NCBI GenBank assembly: GCA_052144935.1
Contig: JBKQPR010000020.1
Span: 1 to 25,856 of the forward strand
Direction: 5' to 3'
DNA: 25,856 nucleotides
Source: JOPF133 sp052144935
GTDB taxonomy: Bacteria > Acidobacteriota > Terriglobia > Bryobacterales > Bryobacteraceae
A program made the position numbers and the translations under genes. The stretch's first letter is position 1. Each line of letters begins with the position of its first letter. Positions 1 through 7,325 of the stretch are shown here, one piece after another. Below the pieces are notes generated by a model. The model made no database searches. It had not been told where the DNA came from and worked only from the letters and a program-made list of their open reading frames with translations.

Positions 1-237
1 GGGAAGCGGGCATGGCGATTGGCCACGCCGCTCCCTACTGAGTTTCACCTCCATCTGGAAGAAAAGGCTCAACTTCTCCCGCCTGGACCCTGCCGCCCGT
101 TTTTGGCCGGTAAACAATTCACAAACTACCTCCAAGCGTCTCCCCAGCCTTTTCATACACTTACCTCCCAAACCACCGAACTCCCTTCCGCCCCCGTGCT
201 ACTCTCGGATCGGGTAGCCTTAGCGGCTCCCCATCCT

Positions 238-269
238 GAGCGGGCCCTCGCGGTCCGCTCTTTTTATTT
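238..269 (+). terminator. Rho-independent-type terminator hairpin
   Basis: GAGCGG at 238-243 pairs with CCGCTC at 255-260. Two further C-G pairs and one G-U pair extend the stem to nine pairs around a loop of about five bases. TTTTTATTT follows at 261-269. This is the classic intrinsic terminator layout and would end transcription coming from the left. It abuts the ATG of the next gene at 270, leaving no room for a Shine-Dalgarno site. Bases 1-237 hold no convincing gene. Confidence 0.6.
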
Positions 270-977
270 ATGGCCACTAAAAAACAAATCGACGCTAACC
301 GTCTGAACTCCCAACATTCTACCGGCCCCCGCTCCGCTGAGGGCAAGGCCGCCTCTTCCCAAAATGCCCTGAAATCCGGCATTGATGCAAAATCTCAAGT
401 CATCCGCGGCGAGGACCCCGGCGCTCTCGACGCCCTGGTTGCCCAGTACCTCCTCGACCACCAGCCCCAGTCCGCCACCGAGCGCGCCCTCGTCGACATC
501 CTCATCGATTCCGAGTGGACCCTCCGCCGCCTCCGCAAGACCGAAGCTCAGCTCTGGCAATACGATCTCGCTGCCATCAGCCAGGAAAACACCAAGTCCT
601 ACAACCGGGACAACCCCATCACCGAAGACCAAATCCTAGGCCGCGCCTTCGAACGCCGCCAGCAGACCTTCGCCCGCCTGGAGCGCCGCCGCGAGAGCCT
701 CCAGCGCGCCTACCACCGCACCCTCCACGACCTCCGCCAGATCCAGGATTCCCGCGTTGCCCTCTGGGCCCAACCAGCCCAACCTGCCGCCGCCCCACCA
801 GCCCCGCCCGAAGCCCCCAAGCCGGTCGCGCAACCGCCCGCAACCCCTTCATCCCAAAAGGCTAACCCCAAAACTGGCTTCGTTCCTGAAAATCCCTCCC
901 CCGACCCCTCCCCCTCCCGCGAAATGCCGCAACCGGCCCCCGAAACCCGTCCCCAACCCCGCAAAGACGCAGCCTGA
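270..977 (+). CDS. Hypothetical protein, NRLN-x-STGPRS-EGK family
   Basis: The predicted protein has 235 residues. Its N-terminus (residues 8-33) carries ANRLNSQHSTGPRSAEGKA followed by SSQNALKSGI, a signature I recognise from many acidobacterial proteins of unknown function. The middle (about 70-165) is charged and probably helical, with many Arg, Glu and Gln residues (FERRQQTFARLERRRESLQ). From about residue 167 the chain is a Pro/Ala-rich, presumably disordered tail. No signal peptide, membrane segment or catalytic motif is visible. The ATG directly follows a terminator-like hairpin with no ribosome binding site, so initiation is unclear. The next Met lies too far inside to be the start because the signature would be lost. 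Function unknown. Confidence 0.75.
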   Translation: MATKKQIDANRLNSQHSTGPRSAEGKAASSQNALKSGIDAKSQVIRGEDPGALDALVAQYLLDHQPQSATERALVDILIDSEWTLRRLRKTEAQLWQYDLAAISQENTKSYNRDNPITEDQILGRAFERRQQTFARLERRRESLQRAYHRTLHDLRQIQDSRVALWAQPAQPAAAPPAPPEAPKPVAQPPATPSSQKANPKTGFVPENPSPDPSPSREMPQPAPETRPQPRKDAA

Positions 978-1088
978 CAGGAAAAGCAGCCATGGACGCC
1001 CTCCCTCAGCCCTCCGAACCACCTCCGCCAACACTCAATTTAAGACCCCAAACTCAAAAACATGTAGATTTTTACGACAAACAGGTCT

Positions 1089-1135
1089 TATAATATGTTT
1101 TAAGCAGTCCATCTCAACACTCGGTTCAAGGAGGG
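1089..1135 (+). promoter_or_regulatory. Probable nifJ promoter -10 and Shine-Dalgarno
   Basis: A perfect TATAAT lies at 1089-1094 in a locally AT-rich stretch. No good -35 box is seen at the usual distance. A strong Shine-Dalgarno AAGGAGGG lies at 1128-1135, seven bases before the TTG at 1143. This spacing decides the TTG start of nifJ. Confidence 0.5.
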
Positions 1136-1142
1136 TAGAGAG

Positions 1143-4100
1143 TTGACCAACTCATCCGCCACGGCTCGCCCGAAAGTCACCATCGACGGTAACGAAGCCG
1201 CCGCTTACGTAGCCCATCAGATCAACGAAGTCATTGCCATTTATCCCATTACTCCCTCGTCCAATATGGGCGAATGGGCGGACCAGTGGTCCGCCGAACA
1301 GAAACCCAACATCTGGGGCACCGTGCCTACGGTGATCGAGATGCAAAGCGAGGGCGGAGCGGCCGGCGCGCTGCACGGCGCCCTTCAGGCCGGCTCCCTC
1401 TGCACCACTTTCACCGCCTCGCAGGGCCTCCTGCTGATGATCCCCAATATGTTCAAGATCGCCGGCGAGCTCACCGCCACGGTCTTCCATATCGCCGCCC
1501 GCGCCCTGGCCACCCACGCCCTCTCCATTTTCGGCGACCACAGCGACGTCATGGCCGCCCGCTCCACCGGTTTCGCCATGATGGCCTCCAACTCGGTGCA
1601 GGAAGTCATGGATTTCGCCCTCATCGCCCAGGCCGCCAGCCTGGAGTCGCGCATCCCGTTTCTCCACTTCTTCGACGGCTTCCGCACCTCCCATGAGGTC
1701 GCCAAGGTCGAACAGCTTACTCCCGGCGATCTTCGTGCCATGATCGACGAGGAGTTGGTGAGGGCCCACCGCGCCCGGGCCCTTTCCCCCGACCGTCCCG
1801 TCATCCGCGGCACCGCCCAGAACCCCGACGTCTATTTCCAGGAACGCGAAACCGTCAACCCGTACTATTTCGCCACCCCGCACATCGTCCAGGACGTGAT
1901 GGATAAGTTCGCCCAGGTCACCGGCCGCCAGTATCGTCTCTTTGATTACTTCGGAGCGCCGGATGCCGAGCGCGTTCTGATCATGATGGGGTCGGGCGCC
2001 GAAGTGGCCGAGGAAGCCGTGGAGGCCCTCAATGCCGTCGGCGAGAAGGTCGGGCTGCTCAAAGTGCGTCTCTACCGGCCCTTCGCGGTCGAGACTTTCG
2101 TGGCCGCGCTGCCCGCCGGCGCGCGCAAAATCGCGGTCCTCGATCGCACCAAGGAACCCGGCGCCACCGGCGAGCCGCTTTACGTGGATGTGGTCACCTC
2201 CCTGTCCGAAATGGGTGTTTCCAGGAAAGTGATCGGCGGGCGCTACGGCCTGGCCTCCAAGGAATTCACCCCCGCCATGGTAAAGGGTGTCTTCGACGAG
2301 TTGGCCAAGCCCTCGCCCAAGAACCACTTCACCGTTGGCATCAAGGACGATGTCACCTTCACCAGCCTGGACTACGACCCCGAGTTTTCCACCGAGGTTC
2401 CCGGCACCGTCCGCGCCCTCTTCTACGGACTCGGCGCCGATGGCACGGTCGGGGCTAACAAAAACTCCATCAAAATCATCGGCGAGGAAACCGGCAATTA
2501 CGCCCAGGGCTATTTCGTATACGATTCCAAGAAGTCCGGCGCCATCACCGTCTCCCACCTGCGCTTCGGCCCCCGGCCGCTCCACTCCAGCTACCTCATC
2601 ACCAAGGCCAGCTTCGTGGCCTGCCACCAGTTCTCTTTCCTGGAGCGCCTCGACATGCTGAAGGCCGCCCAACCCGGCGCCACTTTCCTGCTGAACAGTC
2701 CCTACGGCCCCGGCGAGGTTTGGGACCACCTGCCGCGCCTCGTGCAGCACCAGATCCTCGATAAGAAGCTGAAATTTTATGTCATCGACGGCTACGAAGT
2801 GGCCAAAAAGACCGGCATGGGCGGGCGCATCAACACCATCATGCAGACCTGCTTCTTCGCCATCAGCGGCGTGCTGCCGCCCGATGAGGCCATCGCCGCC
2901 ATCAAGCACTCTATCGAGAAGACCTACGGCAAGCGCGGCGAGAGCGTGGTGCAGAAGAATTACGCCGCCGTGGATGCCGCCCTCTCTCACCTGCACCAGG
3001 TGACCGTTCCCGATAAGGTCACCGCGCTGTTCGATCTCCGCCCGCCGGTCCCCGCCGCCGCGCCTGAATTCGTCCAGAAGGTCACCGCCCGCATCATCGC
3101 TGGCGATGGCGACCTCCTGCCGGTCAGCGCCATGCCCATCGACGGCACCTTCCCCAGCGCCACCGCGCAGTGGGAGAAGCGCAATATCGCCCTCGAAATC
3201 CCCGTGTGGGATGAGGCTCTCTGCATCCAGTGCGGCAAGTGCGTGCTGGTCTGCCCGCACAGCGTGATTCGCGCCAAGGTCTACGAACCTCCCGCGCTAA
3301 AGGGCGCTCCCGCCACCTTCAAATCCGTTCCGGCCCGTTGGAAGGAGATGAAGGAACGCAAGTACACGTTGCAGGTAGCTCCCGAAGATTGCACCGGCTG
3401 CACCCTGTGCGTGCAGATCTGCCCCGCCAAGAGCAAGAGCGAGGTGAAGCACCGCGCCATCAATATGGTGGCGCAGCCGCCGCTCCGCGAAAGCGAGGCT
3501 GCCAACTGGGACTTCTTCCTCTCCATCCCCGAGACCGGCCGCAACGCCCTTTCCATGAATCAGGTGAAGGACGTCCAGTTGCTCCAACCGCTCTTCGAAT
3601 TCTCCGGGGCCTGCTCCGGATGCGGCGAAACCCCTTACGTCAAGCTGGCCACGCAGCTTTTCGGCGACCGCATGTTGATCGCCAACGCCACCGGCTGTTC
3701 CTCGATTTACGGCGGCAACCTGCCCACCACACCCTATTGCGTCGATCGCGAGGGGCGCGGCCCGGCCTGGTCGAATTCGCTGTTCGAGGACAACGCCGAG
3801 TTCGGCCTGGGCATGCGCCTGGCTCTCGACAAGCAGAACGAATACGCCCGCGAGCTGGTCGCCCGGCTGGGCTTCTCCATCGGCGAGGAGTTGGCCCAGG
3901 CCATCCTCAACGCCACTCAGAAGACCGAGCCGGAAATCTTCGCGCAGCGCGACCGCGTCAAGCTGCTCAAGGAGAAACTGTCCGCCCTCCTTGCCTCACC
4001 CCCCGCCACACCTAACCCCGCCACACCCAACCCCGCCGCACCCAACCCCGACGCACCCAACCCCGACGCGCCGACCGCCGCCACGCCGACCGCCGCCGCA

Positions 4101-4997
4101 CCCACTCCCGGCGCACCCAACCCCGCCGCGCCGACCGCCGCCGCACAGGCCGCCGCCGCACCCACCACCGCCGCCTCGACCGCCGCCGCGCCGACCCCTG
4201 CCGCGCCCGACCCCGCCGCACCGGCCGGCGACCTTCCGAGCCGCGACCGTGAGGGAGCGGTTCTTCCCCCCACCTCCCCATCCGCCCAACTCCGCGACCT
4301 CCTCAGCGTCGCCGATTCCCTCGTCAAGAAGAGCGTGTGGATCGTGGGCGGAGACGGATGGGCCTACGACATCGGCTACGGCGGCCTCGACCACGTCATC
4401 GCCTCCGGCCGCAACGTGAATATCCTGGTGCTCGATACGGAGGTCTACTCCAACACCGGCGGCCAGGCCTCCAAATCCACCCCGCGCGGCGCGGTGGCCA
4501 AATTCGCGGCCGGCGGCAAGGCCCAGGAGAAGAAGGACCTGGCCATGATGGCCATGAGCTACGGCAGCGTCTACGTGGCCAAAATCGCCATGGGCGGCGG
4601 CGACATGCACACCGTCAAGGCGTTCCTCGAAGCCGAGGCTTTCGACGGACCCTCCATTATCATCGCTTACAGCCACTGCATCGCCCACGGCTACGACATG
4701 GCGTTCGGCATGGATCAGCAGAAGGCCGCCGTCAACTCGGGCTACTGGCCGCTGTTCCGCTATAACCCCGAGCTGGCCGCCCAGGGGAAGAACCCCTTCC
4801 AGCTCGATTCGCGCCCGCCCAGCGTGCCGCTCAAGCAGTACATCTATAACGAAACCCGCTACACCATGCTGGCCAAGAGCAATCCCGACGCGGCCGCCAG
4901 TCTTTTCGAGCTGGCGCAGCAGGATGTGGCCTCCCGCTGGAAGCTATACGATTACATGGCCCACGAACCGTTCAACGCCGAAGAGGTGAAAAAATGA
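1143..4997 (+). CDS. nifJ: Pyruvate:ferredoxin (flavodoxin) oxidoreductase
   Basis: This single-chain enzyme oxidatively decarboxylates pyruvate to acetyl-CoA, reducing ferredoxin or flavodoxin. It has 1284 residues where the family is usually near 1170-1200. In order it has the N-terminal pyrimidine-binding domain (AAYVAHQINEVIAIYPITPSS), the transketolase C-terminal-like and gamma domains, a two-cluster ferredoxin domain (CIQCGKCVLVCP from residue 694; CTGCTLCVQICP from residue 750), a further Cys pair in ACSGCGETPY, and the TPP-binding domain (GDGWAYDIGYGG near 1069, then DTEVYSNTGGQ). The extra length is an Ala/Pro/Thr-rich linker at about residues 952-1047 that contains a translated REP-like sequence. 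The start is TTG, fixed by AAGGAGGG seven bases upstream. The stop overlaps the next gene as ATGA, so the two are probably one translationally coupled operon. Confidence 0.96.
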   Translation: MTNSSATARPKVTIDGNEAAAYVAHQINEVIAIYPITPSSNMGEWADQWSAEQKPNIWGTVPTVIEMQSEGGAAGALHGALQAGSLCTTFTASQGLLLMIPNMFKIAGELTATVFHIAARALATHALSIFGDHSDVMAARSTGFAMMASNSVQEVMDFALIAQAASLESRIPFLHFFDGFRTSHEVAKVEQLTPGDLRAMIDEELVRAHRARALSPDRPVIRGTAQNPDVYFQERETVNPYYFATPHIVQDVMDKFAQVTGRQYRLFDYFGAPDAERVLIMMGSGAEVAEEAVEALNAVGEKVGLLKVRLYRPFAVETFVAALPAGARKIAVLDRTKEPGATGEPLYVDVVTSLSEMGVSRKVIGGRYGLASKEFTPAMVKGVFDELAKPSPKNHFTVGIKDDVTFTSLDYDPEFSTEVPGTVRALFYGLGADGTVGANKNSIKIIGEETGNYAQGYFVYDSKKSGAITVSHLRFGPRPLHSSYLITKASFVACHQFSFLERLDMLKAAQPGATFLLNSPYGPGEVWDHLPRLVQHQILDKKLKFYVIDGYEVAKKTGMGGRINTIMQTCFFAISGVLPPDEAIAAIKHSIEKTYGKRGESVVQKNYAAVDAALSHLHQVTVPDKVTALFDLRPPVPAAAPEFVQKVTARIIAGDGDLLPVSAMPIDGTFPSATAQWEKRNIALEIPVWDEALCIQCGKCVLVCPHSVIRAKVYEPPALKGAPATFKSVPARWKEMKERKYTLQVAPEDCTGCTLCVQICPAKSKSEVKHRAINMVAQPPLRESEAANWDFFLSIPETGRNALSMNQVKDVQLLQPLFEFSGACSGCGETPYVKLATQLFGDRMLIANATGCSSIYGGNLPTTPYCVDREGRGPAWSNSLFEDNAEFGLGMRLALDKQNEYARELVARLGFSIGEELAQAILNATQKTEPEIFAQRDRVKLLKEKLSALLASPPATPNPATPNPAAPNPDAPNPDAPTAATPTAAAPTPGAPNPAAPTAAAQAAAAPTTAASTAAAPTPAAPDPAAPAGDLPSRDREGAVLPPTSPSAQLRDLLSVADSLVKKSVWIVGGDGWAYDIGYGGLDHVIASGRNVNILVLDTEVYSNTGGQASKSTPRGAVAKFAAGGKAQEKKDLAMMAMSYGSVYVAKIAMGGGDMHTVKAFLEAEAFDGPSIIIAYSHCIAHGYDMAFGMDQQKAAVNSGYWPLFRYNPELAAQGKNPFQLDSRPPSVPLKQYIYNETRYTMLAKSNPDAAASLFELAQQDVASRWKLYDYMAHEPFNAEEVKK
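3996..4285 (+). repeat. Low-complexity Ala/Pro-coding linker in nifJ
   Basis: Imperfect GC-rich repeats of 12-15 bp encode units such as APNPAAPNPD, APTAA and APTPG. They lie between the region after the ferredoxin domain and the GDGWAYD TPP-binding segment. All copies keep the reading frame. The stretch ends in the REP-like half-element at 4238-4265. The string is absent from the usual domain architecture of this enzyme and probably forms a flexible, disordered tether. Confidence 0.8.
4238..4265 (+). repeat. REP-like half-element inside nifJ
   Basis: GAGCCGCGACCGTGAGGG followed by AGCGGTTCTT matches the right arm of the intergenic palindrome at 14759-14785 at 24 of 27 positions. It is read in frame as PSRDREGAVL (about residues 1032-1041). 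It is the only member of this repeat family in the window that lies inside an intact gene. Confidence 0.7.
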
Positions 4998-6010
4998 TCG
5001 ATCTCAGCATGACCATCGACCTTTCCACAACCTATCTGGGGTTGAAGCTCAAGAACCCTCTGGTGGCCTCGTCCTCGCCGATGTGCGAGGACGTGGGCAA
5101 CGTGCGGCGCATCGAAGACGCGGGCGCCGCCGCCGTGGTATTGCAATCGCTCTTCGAAGAGCAGATCGAGCAGGAGAGCGACGACCTCGACCACTGGCTG
5201 CGAGAATCCTCCGAGCTCTCCCCCGAGGCCACCTCCCAATTCCCCGAGCTGACCCATCACGTGATGGGGCCGGAGCGCTATCTCGCGCACATCGCCAAGT
5301 GCAAACAGGCCGTCCGCATTCCGATTATCGCCAGCCTCAACGGCGTCACCACCGGCGGCTGGCTGCGGTATGCCCGGGAGATGGAGCAGGCCGGCGCCGA
5401 CGCCCTGGAGCTGAACATCTATCACATCGCCGTGAATCCCGACGAGACCGCCGCCGATGTCGAGCTCCGCTACGTCGACCTGGTGAAGGCGGTCAAGGCC
5501 GAAGTCCGCATCCCCGTGGCCGTCAAGCTGGGGCCGTACTTCAGCTCCATGGCTAACATGGCCCGCAAGCTGGACGCCGCCGGCGCCAACGCCCTGGTGC
5601 TCTTCAACCGCTTCTATCAGCCGGATTACGATCTGGAAGCGCTGGAAGTGGTGCCCAACCTCATTCTCAGCAACTCGCACGAGCTGCTGCTGCGGCTGCA
5701 CTGGATCGCCGTGATCTACGGCAGCATCCACGCCGACCTGGCGCTCACCGGAGGAGTGCACAGCGCCACCGACGTGGTGAAGGCCATGATGGCCGGCGCG
5801 CGCGTCGCCATGATGACCTCGGCGCTGCTGAAGCGCGGCATCGGCTACATCGACACCTTGTGCACCGAGCTGCTGGTCTGGATGGGCGAGCATCAGTACG
5901 ACTCGATCCGCCAGATGCAAGGCAGCATGAGCCGCAGCTCGGTCACCCACCCCGCCGCCTTCGAGCGCGCCAACTACATGAAGGTGCTCGGCTCCTACAC
6001 CATGCGGTAA
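4994..6010 (+). CDS. Dihydroorotate dehydrogenase-like flavoprotein
   Basis: The 338-residue protein has the TIM-barrel pattern of class 1 dihydroorotate dehydrogenase-like enzymes: LGLKLKNPLVASSSP near the N-terminus, IPIIASLNGVTTGGW, GADALELNIYH, IPVAVKLGPYFS, GANALVLFNRFYQPD, and a C-terminal phosphate-binding segment LTGGVHSATDVVKAMMAGA. An FMN-dependent oxidoreductase is expected. Genes of this type often sit beside nifJ, and the true substrate may not be dihydroorotate. The ATG overlaps the nifJ stop by four bases (ATGA), arguing for coupling. A second in-frame ATG at 5009 would also leave the barrel intact. The last 39 bases are duplicated at 6514-6552, and an internal 159-bp piece is copied at 7895-8053. 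Confidence 0.9.
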   Translation: MIDLSMTIDLSTTYLGLKLKNPLVASSSPMCEDVGNVRRIEDAGAAAVVLQSLFEEQIEQESDDLDHWLRESSELSPEATSQFPELTHHVMGPERYLAHIAKCKQAVRIPIIASLNGVTTGGWLRYAREMEQAGADALELNIYHIAVNPDETAADVELRYVDLVKAVKAEVRIPVAVKLGPYFSSMANMARKLDAAGANALVLFNRFYQPDYDLEALEVVPNLILSNSHELLLRLHWIAVIYGSIHADLALTGGVHSATDVVKAMMAGARVAMMTSALLKRGIGYIDTLCTELLVWMGEHQYDSIRQMQGSMSRSSVTHPAAFERANYMKVLGSYTMR

Positions 6011-6012
6011 GG
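5974..6012 (+). repeat. 39-bp direct repeat, copy 1 (3' end of the gene)
   Basis: An exact 39-bp direct repeat with 6514-6552, offset 540 bp. It covers the final codons (YMKVLGSYTMR) and stop of the dihydroorotate dehydrogenase-like gene. The two copies bracket the 21-bp tandem array and one REP-containing element. Confidence 0.9.
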
Positions 6013-6016
6013 CATG

Positions 6017-6415
6017 CTCTGGCGCTCTGGCCAGCAGCTCTGGCGCTCTGGCCAGCAGCTCTGGCGCTCTGGCCGGCAGCTCTGGCGCTCTGGCCAGCAG
6101 CTCTGGCGCTCTGGCCGGCAGCTCCGGCGCTCTGGCCGGCAGCTCTGGCGCTCTGGCCAGCAGCTCTGGCGCTCTGGCCAGCAGCTCTGGCGCTCTGGCC
6201 GGCAGCTCTGGCGCTCTGGCCGGCAGCTCCGGCGCTCTGGCCAGCAGCTCTGGCGCTCTGGCCAGCAGCTCTGGCGCTCTGGCCAGCAGTTCTGGCGCTC
6301 TGGCCAGCAGTTCTGGCGCTCTGGCCAGCAGCTCTGGCGCTCTGGCCAGCAGTTCTGGCGCTCTGGCCAGCAGTTCTGGCGCTCTGGCCAGCAGTTCTGG
6401 CGCTCTGGCCAGCAT
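6017..6415 (+). repeat. 21-bp tandem array, 19 units
   Basis: Nineteen contiguous 21-bp units, each containing GCGCTCTGGCC and ending in CAGCAG or CGGCAG, begin seven bases after the dehydrogenase stop codon. Variation is confined to three sites: C/T at the first base, T/C at the third base of a few units, and A/G in the CCAGCAG versus CCGGCAG part. The T-first variant is confined to units 14, 15 and 17-19, which suggests recent expansion at that end. Because 21 is divisible by three, stop-free frames run through it in several registers on both strands. I do not call any of them a gene. Confidence 0.95.
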
Positions 6416-6438
6416 TAGGCTGCCCTGCTCCGCTTTCG

Positions 6439-6511
6439 CCTCGACGCCCCACAAGCGGCCCAGAGCGCCTGCCCTGACGCGCGCCTCCGTGCGACGCCGA
6501 TTCTGAGCCGC
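6439..6511 (+). repeat. REP-containing element, copy 1 (truncated)
   Basis: From TCGACGCCCCACAAGC at 6441 this stretch matches 8056-8126 at about 85% over 71 bases by eye. Its second half (about 6470-6511) is the left arm and core of the REP-like palindrome seen whole at 14719-14781. It is cut off just after GAGCCGC, where the second copy of the 39-bp gene-end duplication begins. Confidence 0.75.
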
Positions 6512-6513
6512 AC

Positions 6514-6552
6514 CTACATGAAGGTGCTCGGCTCCTACACCATGCGGTAAGG
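6514..6552 (+). repeat. 39-bp direct repeat, copy 2
   Basis: An exact copy of 5974-6012, including the last codons and TAA stop of the dihydroorotate dehydrogenase-like gene. Here it has no gene in front of it. It directly follows the truncated REP-containing element. Confidence 0.9.
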
Positions 6553-6650
6553 GAGGCAGCGCTCCCGTGTGGTAGGCCATCGCCTTATGTGGCTTGCCCG
6601 GCGCGAAGCGCCGCCCGCGGCCTCGGCATGGATGCTGAGATGTTGAAGGG

Positions 6651-7031
6651 ATGTCACTGACGCGTGACAGAGACTGGAGAAAAAATGTCGCTGACTACCA
6701 AAATACCAAAGCCCAGTTCGCAAAAGCGTCGAAGCGGCTTCCTAAGCCGACAGCCGGCAACTGGTTCTCTTGCGCGAGCACGCGCGGGCTCCTGGCCGCG
6801 CCCTGACTGCCACGTCGCCTCGCGCAAGCGGCCAAATACCGGAATCACGGCGGCATCAACCTCCAATACGGCCTCCTGGCACAGCGAATAGGCGACGCAC
6901 TCGGTCGAAAGGAAGTGCATCTCTCGCCGTTGGTAGACCCCGTCAGGCCGAAGTCTGTAACGAATGCGGAATGGGTCATGGTGATGCATCCGCAGTTCGC
7001 TGAGGCTCTCAAGGAGGCTAGTTGGGTATAG
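6651..7031 (+). pseudogene. 126-codon ORF interrupted by one in-frame TGA
   Basis: Reading from ATG 6651 gives 51 codons (MSLTRDRDWRKNVADYQ and on), a TGA at 6804-6806, then 74 more codons in the same frame to TAG 7029-7031. The downstream half includes AKYRNHGGINLQYGLLAQ and EWVMVMHPQFAEALKEASWV. Both halves have protein-like composition, with mixed hydrophobic and charged residues. I do not recognise the family. A nonsense mutation (for example TGG to TGA) is the simplest explanation. No convincing selenocysteine-insertion hairpin follows the TGA. GAAGGG sits immediately before the ATG. An alternative minus-strand frame (6654-6989) is open but less protein-like. The ORF lies directly upstream of the toxin-antitoxin pair and may once have belonged to the same mobile cassette. 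Confidence 0.5.
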
Positions 7032-7109
7032 GTGGCTCGACCGCCTAAGCTAGGCTCCCCCGGCGAAACACTCGCCTCCTTGCTAGACTGAGGGTGGGGT
7101 CGATTGGTT

Positions 7110-7325
7110 ATGGAGAAGCCGGACACAGGCCAGCCGATAGCCGAACGGTACGCGCGTGCCGGCCATCCGTCCATTGAGGAACTCGTCGCTGAACAGGGCA
7201 CGAAATTCCGGGCGGACCCTGCCGACCTGCTCGGCGATTTCTGGCCGGAAGAAGAGTCCCTTGAGGACTTCCTGAGGGCGCTTCGCGAGTGGCGGGGACA
7301 CGACAAGTCATACCGTTCAGAGTGA
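7110..7325 (+). CDS. Putative antitoxin partner of PIN-domain toxin
   Basis: A 71-residue acidic protein (MEKPDTGQPIAERYARAG, then IEELVAEQGTKFRADPADLLGDFWPEEESLEDFLRALREW in pieces). It shows no AbrB, RHH or HTH motif that I can recognise. Its size, acidity, position immediately before a PIN-domain gene and four-base overlap (GTGA) with that gene make it the likely antitoxin. The ATG at 7110 is preferred. A TTG two codons earlier (7104) is possible, and a G-rich stretch upstream could act as a weak ribosome binding site. TAGACT at 7084-7089 is a candidate -10. GC bias at third positions is visibly lower than in flanking core genes, in keeping with transfer. Confidence 0.65.
   Translation: MEKPDTGQPIAERYARAGHPSIEELVAEQGTKFRADPADLLGDFWPEEESLEDFLRALREWRGHDKSYRSE

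Noticed and set aside
1152..3260. Long minus-strand open frame (702 codons) opposite nifJ
   Set aside because: It mirrors the strong third-position GC bias of nifJ and its translation (Gly/Asp/Val/His-rich) matches no domain.
6017..6415. Possible CRISPR array
   Set aside because: The units are contiguous without unique spacers and no cas genes are nearby.
5860..6477. Plus-strand frames through the tandem array (ALWPAAL and WRSGQQ heptads)
   Set aside because: A 21-bp unit keeps many frames open automatically. No ribosome binding site or conserved flanking sequence supports translation.
4952..6580. Minus-strand 542-codon frame with ARAPELL heptads
   Set aside because: Its repeats are only the 21-bp array read backwards and the rest is antisense to the dehydrogenase-like gene.
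6804..6806. Selenocysteine codon in the broken ORF
   Set aside because: No stable hairpin with a suitable loop follows at the usual distance, and no selenoprotein family is recognised.
6654..6989. Minus-strand 111-codon frame (MHHHDPFRIRYRL)
   Set aside because: It is antisense to the more protein-like plus-strand pseudogene and has an Arg-rich tail without recognisable motifs.
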